From an uncultured Phocaeicola sp. (lineage in GTDB: Bacteria > Bacteroidota > Bacteroidia > Bacteroidales > Bacteroidaceae), in assembly GCA_958434805.1 (NCBI GenBank), contig CAUBDX010000003.1, forward strand, positions 1 through 64,000: a stretch of DNA of 64,000 nt, in the 5' to 3' direction. The first letter of the stretch is position 1; each line of letters begins with the position of its first letter. Shown piece after piece: positions 43,012 to 49,216 of the stretch. The translations under genes and the position numbers were made by a program. A model generated the notes under the pieces. It saw nothing but the letters and a program-made list of their open reading frames with translations. It did not search any database and was not told where the DNA came from.

Positions 43012-43120
43012 GCTTCTCCTTCGTGAGAAGCAACTTCTACCCAAAGTAGAAATTATAAATTCTTTCAAGCGGGGAAAGCATACGTATCCGGCAACGGGCG
43101 TTTCTTTCCCCGCTTTTTTT
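43012..43120 (+). terminator. Three successive hairpins ending in an intrinsic terminator
   Basis: GCTTCTC/GAGAAGC (43012-43031), TTCTAC/GTAGAA (43035-43051) and AAGCGGGGAAAG/CTTTCCCCGCTT (43067-43115, then T-run to 43120) follow the surface lipoprotein. The last is a strong terminator. The first two may protect the mRNA 3' end of a highly expressed gene. Confidence 0.8.
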
Positions 43121-43205
43121 AAAGGAAATGACTCTGAAGAATAGTTTGTTTCTTTCCCGCTTAGAGTCTGTTCATTGAATTTGTAATCAATAAATTGTAT
43201 ATACC

Positions 43206-43367
43206 ATGAATAAAATAGAAGAGATAAAGAAAAAAATCAGGGATTTGAAGTTAAAGCAGAAGATGACAACTGGGCGTTTGGAATGGAACGATATACAGAG
43301 AGAAATAGACATTTTGAATAATGAGTTAAAGCAACTAGAAACAGACAAACCACAATATGGAAAATAG
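43206..43367 (+). CDS. Small coiled-coil peptide (53 aa), first gene of the radical-SAM cassette
   Basis: An ATG at 43206 opens a 53-codon frame (starts MNKIEEIKKKIRDLKLKQK, ends LETDKPQYGK). Leu/Ile heptads predict one coiled coil broken by TTGRLEW. Its last 11 bases overlap the start of the membrane-protein gene, so translation is probably coupled. That gene also has a coiled coil after its membrane segments, so the two may interact. I recognise no family. Its short length means automated annotation may miss it. Confidence 0.6.
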   Translation: MNKIEEIKKKIRDLKLKQKMTTGRLEWNDIQREIDILNNELKQLETDKPQYGK

Positions 43368-44313
43368 ATTATACTTGTACAACTTAGGTATAAAGACATT
43401 TGGCGGCTTTGCAACACTGGGTGGGGTTATACAGGCTTTGCAACTATTTACGCAGCCTGATCTTGATATTAAATCAATTTTGCTTTCGTTTCCTGCGTGG
43501 GTAGTATATGTATTTGTATGCCTGACTATTATTTTTGCTATGTTGAGGGAACGGTACAAATCGATGAGTCAAAGGGTGGAAGTATTGAATGTTAAATTGA
43601 ACGAGCAAGATGCAATGATTCGTTCATTGCAGGAAATGATGAAAATTGTGCCATTCAAAGGACGCTTTTTCTTGACCACAGAGTATTTATACAATGAATT
43701 GGGGGAATATATACAGAATAACATTGATATTGATTCAATAGAGATAAAGAATACAATAGAAAAAAGAGGTATGGGAAACAAGAGAGATTCCTTTGTCCGA
43801 TTAAATATAAGAGGTGTTGTTTCGCATAAAATCAGTACATTCCAACTGCTGGTGGCAGGTGATACCATTGTTAACTTTGAAGATATAAACATACAAGCGT
43901 TCGAGCGTGTTGGTGGGAAGCAGAAAAAATTATGTGCAAGAATTGCTGATAACGGACAGGATTCTTTGTTGAAGCAGGTTGTTGTTTCTTATGGCAAAGT
44001 AAAAAGTCCCGGTAGTATTGTTGATTTGATGATTGAATGGTGCTGGCCTAATATGTTGAATATTACAGATTGCGACTATACTACATTGCCTAATTTTTTG
44101 GCAGGTACGGTGAAACATCTGAAAATGTCTTTGGAATGTAAAGAAGATATAGGTTTTAAATCGGCAAGTATATATAAATATAAAGTCGGTATGGATAAGG
44201 CCCAGTTGATTTTGGACGTTGATATGTCCGAAATCACAGATACGATATCTTATGAAGAAGATAATCCGTTAATGAATTCTACTTATATATTGTATTACGA
44301 AGTTGCCAGATGA
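43357..44313 (+). CDS. Membrane protein with coiled coil and C-terminal soluble domain
   Basis: The 318-aa protein has two N-terminal hydrophobic segments (about 12-31, Gly-rich, and 43-63, PAWVVYVFVCLTIIFAML), a coiled coil (about 64-97) and a beta-rich domain of about 220 residues. No enzymatic motif, signal peptide or known domain is recognised. It overlaps the 53-aa frame upstream by 11 bases and the radical SAM gene downstream by 4 (ATGA). Possible roles are a membrane scaffold for the modifying enzyme, an exporter component, an immunity protein or an effector. Confidence 0.7.
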   Translation: MENRLYLYNLGIKTFGGFATLGGVIQALQLFTQPDLDIKSILLSFPAWVVYVFVCLTIIFAMLRERYKSMSQRVEVLNVKLNEQDAMIRSLQEMMKIVPFKGRFFLTTEYLYNELGEYIQNNIDIDSIEIKNTIEKRGMGNKRDSFVRLNIRGVVSHKISTFQLLVAGDTIVNFEDINIQAFERVGGKQKKLCARIADNGQDSLLKQVVVSYGKVKSPGSIVDLMIEWCWPNMLNITDCDYTTLPNFLAGTVKHLKMSLECKEDIGFKSASIYKYKVGMDKAQLILDVDMSEITDTISYEEDNPLMNSTYILYYEVAR

Positions 44314-45380
44314 TTGGAAATCTGAAAAAATATATAGATAAGGCATCTTTTATGGAACATATAGATGCCAAGCTGCGGCAGAATGAACCTATGATTATAG
44401 ATTCATTCGTCAGTAATAAATGTAATCTGAAATGTAGACATTGTTATTTTGGAGATGCCCGGCCCATATCAGAGCCGGTTTCTTTGGCAAGATGGAGAAG
44501 TTTTCTTGATGAAGCTATTGGAATGGGTATGAAACATTTTCATTTTTCGGGTAAAGAATCTTTTTTGGATAATAGAATCTTTGATATCCTGAATCTTTTA
44601 GCAGAGTATAAAGAAGATAGGAAAATATTTTATGGAGTTGTTTCAAATGGAATGAGTATGGATATTCAGGGGTATGACGAAGTTCTTGCAACCAACATCT
44701 CATACCTTGAAATTAGTCTTGAGGGCTCTGGAAAATACAATGATTTGATAAGGGGTGAGAATGGATACAATACGGTTTATGAGTTGATTGAAAATGTGGA
44801 GCATCGAGATAAAATAAACATTACTTCTACTATTTTTGATGATAATGGAGCTGATTTATTATCCATGTTGCTTGCATATTGGAAATTAGGAGTTGATAAA
44901 TTTAATTTTGCTCCTATCATGTATTATTCACCATTTGAAATGAAACCATTAAAAAGTTTGTCGTGTGAATCCTTGCTTGGTTTTGTTTCACTCTGTCTTG
45001 ATTTTATGAATAATGATAACAGTCCGGATGCTATTGATATAAGGATTTGTATGACGAAAGCAATGGCGTATGAACTGTTTCTGAAAGAAAATATATTAAC
45101 CGGAAAAATAGAGGAATATATATACAGAGGCAATAAAATGAAATATCAGAGGGGGAATAAGGTGTTGGAGTTTAGTTATCCTTTACTCAGCATTCCATTC
45201 CTTAATGAATTGGTCGTTACTCATGATGGTTACATTATATCCTGTGCAGATGATATTCATTATAAGTATCTTGATAAGATCGCTTTACCGAACGTGAATA
45301 TAGTAAAAAACAGTTTTGCAGAAATATTGCAAGCGAGAAACGAATTTATTTTGTGTTATTTAGACAAAGAATTATCTTAA
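44310..45380 (+). CDS. Radical SAM enzyme, putative peptide maturase
   Basis: The 356-aa protein has the cluster-binding CNLKCRHC motif (Cys38, 42, 45) near the N-terminus. FHFSGKES (about 77-84) stands where most relatives have GGE, and a C-terminal twitch-like stretch (THDGYIISCADDIHY, Cys312, then NSFAEILQARNEF) recalls a reduced SPASM domain with too few Cys for two clusters. Such enzymes often modify ribosomal peptides. A small ORF ending 176 bases later at 45556 is a candidate substrate. The start overlaps the membrane-protein stop. The GC content is lower than in neighbouring core genes. Confidence 0.85.
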   Translation: MIGNLKKYIDKASFMEHIDAKLRQNEPMIIDSFVSNKCNLKCRHCYFGDARPISEPVSLARWRSFLDEAIGMGMKHFHFSGKESFLDNRIFDILNLLAEYKEDRKIFYGVVSNGMSMDIQGYDEVLATNISYLEISLEGSGKYNDLIRGENGYNTVYELIENVEHRDKINITSTIFDDNGADLLSMLLAYWKLGVDKFNFAPIMYYSPFEMKPLKSLSCESLLGFVSLCLDFMNNDNSPDAIDIRICMTKAMAYELFLKENILTGKIEEYIYRGNKMKYQRGNKVLEFSYPLLSIPFLNELVVTHDGYIISCADDIHYKYLDKIALPNVNIVKNSFAEILQARNEFILCYLDKELS

Positions 45381-45400
45381 TATACTAAATGTTTATAATT

Positions 45401-45556
45401 ATGAAGACACAAGAAATTGTAGATGTTCGGGTGGGTGAAAGCACTCAGCCGGATCACGGTTATGAATTGAGTGATAGGTGTATAATAACGAAAAGTTCAA
45501 ATGCTGTCGCTAGCGGAGCAGGAAGCAAAGGCTTGTTTAGTGTGAATGTTGATTAG
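45401..45556 (+). CDS. Putative radical-SAM-modified precursor peptide (51 aa)
   Basis: The frame from ATG 45401 (a second in-frame ATG is at 45389) encodes 51 residues. The N-terminal half is acidic and leader-like (MKTQEIVDVRVGESTQPDHG). After Cys27 the C-terminal part is rich in Ser, Gly, Ala and Lys (KSSNAVASGAGSKG at 31-44) and ends SVNVD. It has no signal peptide, no GG cleavage site and a single Cys. It directly follows the radical SAM gene by 20 bases. A precursor role is inferred from position, size and composition only. Confidence 0.55.
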   Translation: MKTQEIVDVRVGESTQPDHGYELSDRCIITKSSNAVASGAGSKGLFSVNVD

Positions 45557-45725
45557 TAAGCATGGCTTTGTAGAGAGGTTTGTTTGTTCTTTTTAACTTC
45601 TGAACGTGAAGCTAAAATGTTTGACCTCTTTTGCATGTGGCAACAATAAATTGACATAAAGCAAGTAATCATTCCTTTTCTTATAAAAGTGTGCTAAAAA
45701 CACTTATATCTGAAAACATAACAAT

Positions 45726-45733
45726 TATTTTTG
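45726..45733 (+). promoter_or_regulatory. -7 element for the MFS transporter
   Basis: TATTTTTG lies 36 bases before ATG 45770 and matches TAnnTTTG. It suggests that the transporter is transcribed separately from the radical-SAM cassette. A small hairpin AAGTGT/ACACTT (45687-45705) precedes it. Confidence 0.5.
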
Positions 45734-45769
45734 TACGTTTTTTAATTAATGGATTGTTTTTATTCAGGT

Positions 45770-46930
45770 ATGAAGAAGAGTTTGACGGCTTTGGCGTTCG
45801 GCACATTGGGATTGGGCATTGCCGAGTTTGTAATGATGGGCATTTTGCCCGATGTAGCGAAGGACTTGCATATAAGTATTCCGCAAGCAGGACATTTTAT
45901 TTCGGCTTATGCACTAGGTGTGTGCGTAGGAGCACCGGGGATGGTTTTGGTGGCTCGTACCCGTCCGCTGAAACATATTCTGTTAGGTTTGATGGTTATT
46001 TATATTTGTGGTAATTTGTGTGCTGCCGCTTCAGTGAATTATTGGATGATGTTGATGATGCGTTTTATTTCCGGATTGCCTCATGGCGCCTTCTTTGGGG
46101 TTGGTTCCATTGTGGCGGAAAGAGTGGCTGATAAAGGAAAAAGTTCGCAGGCAGTGGCATTGATGGTGTCGGGTATGACGATTGCCAATCTTTTTGGTGT
46201 ACCTTTGGGTACGTTCATGAGTAATATAATGTCTTGGCGTATTCCTTTTCTCTTTAATGGAGTATGGGGACTGATTACTTTGTTCTATATTTGGAAATGG
46301 GTTCCTTCACTGCCTGCTTTGCCAGATACAGGTTTGAAAGGGCAGTTCCGTTTTTTGAAGAATCTGGCTCCATGGTTGTTGATAATTACGACCATGTTCG
46401 GAAACGGAGGCATTTTTTGTTGGTATAGCTATGTCACTCCTTTGATGACGCACGTGGCAGGTTTCAGTGAAAACAGTATGACTTTCATTATGGTGTTGGC
46501 AGGTCTTAGCATGACTGTAGGAAACTTGATGGGTGGAAAGTTTTCTGATCAGTATGGGGCTGCCCGTGTGGTAAAATATACACAGGTTATTATGGCTTCC
46601 GGTTTGTTCGCCATTTTCTTTGCGGCTTCTGTTTCTTGGTTGGCAGTAATATTGATGTGTATATGTACGGCAGGATTATTTGCTGTTTCGGCTCCACAAC
46701 AATTATTGTTACTCCGGAATTCACGCGGAGGAGAAATGATGGGAGCGGCCTGTGTGCAAGTCGCTTTTAATTTGGGCAATGCCATTGGTGCTTATGCCGG
46801 TGGGCTACCCATAGATGCCGGATTGGGTTATCGGTATCCGGCTTTGGTAGGAGTTTTTATCGTATTGATCGGCTTTGTCGCTGTTTCCCTTTATTCCAAA
46901 AGGGAATCGGCTTCTCTTTCTAAGATATAA
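45770..46930 (+). CDS. MFS efflux transporter, AraJ-like
   Basis: This protein has 386 aa from ATG 45770. The frame from 45749 adds seven residues before a natural N-terminus, KKSLTALAFGTLGLGIAEF. Twelve membrane segments and the motif GLGIAEFVMMGILPDVAKDL are typical of the AraJ/YdhP sugar- and drug-efflux group. The cargo is unknown. It lies 213 bases after the putative precursor peptide, so export of that product is conceivable but the separate promoter argues against a tight link. Confidence 0.85.
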   Translation: MKKSLTALAFGTLGLGIAEFVMMGILPDVAKDLHISIPQAGHFISAYALGVCVGAPGMVLVARTRPLKHILLGLMVIYICGNLCAAASVNYWMMLMMRFISGLPHGAFFGVGSIVAERVADKGKSSQAVALMVSGMTIANLFGVPLGTFMSNIMSWRIPFLFNGVWGLITLFYIWKWVPSLPALPDTGLKGQFRFLKNLAPWLLIITTMFGNGGIFCWYSYVTPLMTHVAGFSENSMTFIMVLAGLSMTVGNLMGGKFSDQYGAARVVKYTQVIMASGLFAIFFAASVSWLAVILMCICTAGLFAVSAPQQLLLLRNSRGGEMMGAACVQVAFNLGNAIGAYAGGLPIDAGLGYRYPALVGVFIVLIGFVAVSLYSKRESASLSKI

Positions 46931-47310
46931 ATCACATCTCCACTCTTTTTAACCTCTACCCGGCTACCCTCCGGATTCAGGTTGAAAGGTGTGGTCTTGT
47001 CTGTTTTGTTATCTACGACCATCAGTACATTATCTTCGGCAAAGCGTTTTATCTCCACTTTCAGGTTGGCGTCGGGCATGGTTTGGTCCAGTAGCAGACT
47101 GTCATTTAGATATACCGCTATACTGTCTCCGGCAAAACTATTAGTCAGTTCTATGTTGTAGACTCCTTCATAAGTCTGTACTTTGTCAGCCTTGCGTTGG
47201 AAACGGAAGGACATATACAAAAAAATGATAATAACGGCAAAGACTCCAAAAGCCAGCATACCGTTACCTATCATGAACTGCTTGTTCGTATTTAAACTGT
47301 TTTTATCCAT
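46891..47310 (-). CDS. Single-pass membrane protein of unknown function
   Basis: This protein has 139 aa from ATG 47310. The frame from 47364 is less likely because it adds 18 residues before MDKNSLNTNKQF. One membrane segment (about 12-34, MIGNGMLAFGVFAVIIIFLYM) is followed by a small beta-rich periplasmic domain. Its 3' end overlaps the convergent MFS gene by 40 bases. The family is not recognised. Confidence 0.65.
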   Translation of the reverse strand: MDKNSLNTNKQFMIGNGMLAFGVFAVIIIFLYMSFRFQRKADKVQTYEGVYNIELTNSFAGDSIAVYLNDSLLLDQTMPDANLKVEIKRFAEDNVLMVVDNKTDKTTPFNLNPEGSRVEVKKSGDVIYILEREADSLLE

Positions 47311-47354
47311 AGTGTTATAAGTTTCTGCAAAACTACAATTTTTTAATAGAATAT

Positions 47355-47386
47355 TTTGTAGCACTGGTAGATAATTTGTATCTTTG
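47355..47386 (+). promoter_or_regulatory. Consensus promoter of rimP-nusA-infB
   Basis: TTTG at 47355-47358 and TATCTTTG at 47379-47386 are 20 bases apart, the best consensus promoter of the window. Transcription should begin at about 47391-47393, directly before a small ORF. Confidence 0.8.
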
Positions 47387-47393
47387 CACCGAA

Positions 47394-47438
47394 ATGGATG
47401 AATGGTGGGGCTTGATTAAGCCCTTTTTTTGTTCTTAA
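47394..47438 (+). CDS. 14-codon leader ORF before rimP
   Basis: ATG 47394 lies 7 bases after the -7 box and encodes MDEWWGLIKPFFCS followed by two stop codons (TAA TAG, 47436-47441), 7 bases before the rimP ATG. The frame passes through the terminator stem at 47408-47430. Ribosomes translating it would prevent the stem from forming. It is not a recognised leader peptide, and translation is inferred only from layout. Confidence 0.4.
   Translation: MDEWWGLIKPFFCS
47408..47430 (+). terminator. Perfect terminator-like hairpin in the rimP leader
   Basis: GGGCTT (47408-47413) and AAGCCC (47418-47423) enclose GATT and are followed by seven T. No plus-strand gene ends upstream, because the preceding gene runs leftward. 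The hairpin can therefore act only on transcripts from the rimP promoter, as an attenuator. Confidence 0.75.
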
Positions 47439-47448
47439 TAGTGAATAA

Positions 47449-47916
47449 ATGATAGATAAAAATGTAGTAACCCGGATTGTTGACGAGTGGCTGGAAGGTA
47501 AAGATTACTTTTTGGTAGATGTCACGGTGAGCCCGGATGACAAAATTGTGGTAGAAATTGACCATGCCGAGGGAGTATGGATTGACGATTGTGTAGAACT
47601 TAGCCGCTATATTGAGTCTAAACTGGACCGTGAAGAAGAGGATTATGAACTGGAAGTGGGTTCGGCCGGTATAGGACAACCTTTCAAGGTATTGCAACAG
47701 TACTTGATACACATTGGTAAGGAGGTGGAAATCCTGACTAAAGAGGGAAAGAAGCTGGAAGGTGTATTGAAGGATGCAAATGAAGAGAACTTTACCGTAA
47801 CCATTGAAAAGAAAGTGAAACCGGAAGGAGCCAAACGCCCCAAACTGGTAGAGGAGGATATTACTTTTGCATATGATGAGATAAAATACACTAAATACTT
47901 AATTAGTTTTAAATAA
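47449..47916 (+). CDS. rimP: Ribosome maturation factor RimP
   Basis: The 155-aa protein matches RimP, needed for 30S subunit maturation. Motifs include DVTVSPDDKIVVEIDHAEGV, VELSRYIESKLDREEEDYEL, then EVGSAGIGQPFK. It is the first gene of the conserved rimP-nusA-infB operon, with a 2-base gap to nusA. Confidence 0.92.
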   Translation: MIDKNVVTRIVDEWLEGKDYFLVDVTVSPDDKIVVEIDHAEGVWIDDCVELSRYIESKLDREEEDYELEVGSAGIGQPFKVLQQYLIHIGKEVEILTKEGKKLEGVLKDANEENFTVTIEKKVKPEGAKRPKLVEEDITFAYDEIKYTKYLISFK

Positions 47917-47918
47917 TT

Positions 47919-49175
47919 ATGGCCAAAAAAGAAGAAACAATCAGCTTGATTGATACATTTTCGGAATTTAAGGAATTAAAGAATATTGATAGAACAACTA
48001 TGGTGAGTGTACTCGAAGAGTCTTTCCGTAGTGTGATCGCGAAAATGTTTGGCACTGATGAAAATTACGACGTTATTGTGAACCCTGACAAGGGAGATTT
48101 TGAAATATGGCGTAACCGTGAAGTTGTAGCAGATGAGGATTTGACGAATCCCAATATGCAGATCTCATTGACCGAGGCACAGAAAATTGATGCGTCTTAT
48201 GAGGTGGGTGAGGAAGTGACCGATGAAGTAATCTTTGCCAAGTTTGGCCGCCGTGCCATTCTGAACTTGCGTCAGACACTGGCATCGAAGATTTTAGAAC
48301 TGGAGAAAGATAGCTTGTATAATAAATATATTGATAGGGTGGGTACTGTAATCAGTGCGGAAGTCTATCAGATATGGAAGAAAGAAATGTTGTTGCTGGA
48401 TGATGAAGGCAACGAACTGCTTTTGCCCAAGACTGAACAGATTCCGAGTGACTTCTACCGTAAAGGCGAAACTGCCCGTGCCGTAGTGGCCCGTGTAGAT
48501 AATAAAAATAATAATCCGAAGATTATTCTGAGCCGTACTTCACCTGTGTTCTTGCAACGCCTGTTTGAAATGGAAGTACCCGAAATCAATGACGGGTTGA
48601 TCACTATCAAGAAGATTGCGCGCATTCCCGGAGAACGTGCTAAGATAGCAGTTGAGTCGTATGACGACCGTATAGACCCGGTAGGTGCCTGCGTAGGTGT
48701 AAAAGGATCACGTATCCACGGTATTGTGCGCGAGTTGCGTAATGAAAATATCGACGTGATCAACTATACTTCTAACATTCAGTTGTTCATTCAGCGTGCG
48801 TTGAGTCCGGCTAAGATTTCTTCTATTGTGTTGCACGAAGAGGAGAAAAAAGCAGAAGTATATCTGAAACCGGAAGAAGTGTCTTTGGCAATCGGTAAGG
48901 GGGGAATGAATATCAAACTCGCCAGTATGCTTACCGAATATACGATTGATGTGTACCGCGAATTGGATGAGAGCGCGATGGATGAGGATATCTACCTTGA
49001 TGAATTCAAGGATGAAATTGATGAGTGGGTTATCACAGCCATCAAGAATATTGGATTGGATACAGCCAAGGCTGTATTGAATGCTCCGCGCGAGATGTTG
49101 ATAGAAAAAGCGGACCTGGAAGAAAACACGGTTGATGACGTGTTGAGAGTTTTAAGAGCTGAATTTGAAGAGTAA
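47919..49175 (+). CDS. nusA: Transcription elongation/termination factor NusA
   Basis: The 418-aa protein has the N-terminal polymerase-binding domain, an S1 domain (about 135-200) and two KH domains (GACVGVKGSRIHGIVREL and AIGKGGMNIKLAS). A short C-terminal acidic region follows, without the E. coli AR2 repeat. NusA promotes pausing and termination at hairpins, so the leader terminator at 47408 could give feedback control of its own operon. Confidence 0.95.
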   Translation: MAKKEETISLIDTFSEFKELKNIDRTTMVSVLEESFRSVIAKMFGTDENYDVIVNPDKGDFEIWRNREVVADEDLTNPNMQISLTEAQKIDASYEVGEEVTDEVIFAKFGRRAILNLRQTLASKILELEKDSLYNKYIDRVGTVISAEVYQIWKKEMLLLDDEGNELLLPKTEQIPSDFYRKGETARAVVARVDNKNNNPKIILSRTSPVFLQRLFEMEVPEINDGLITIKKIARIPGERAKIAVESYDDRIDPVGACVGVKGSRIHGIVRELRNENIDVINYTSNIQLFIQRALSPAKISSIVLHEEEKKAEVYLKPEEVSLAIGKGGMNIKLASMLTEYTIDVYRELDESAMDEDIYLDEFKDEIDEWVITAIKNIGLDTAKAVLNAPREMLIEKADLEENTVDDVLRVLRAEFEE

Positions 49176-49216
49176 CTCTTCAGTCCCGGCTCGTAGTTAA
49201 TAATTAAAAAACGAGT

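Noticed and set aside
43137..43205. A clear promoter for the radical-SAM cassette
   Set aside because: TGAATTTG at 43176-43183 is only near consensus and its TTTG partner is 27 bases away, too far for a confident call.
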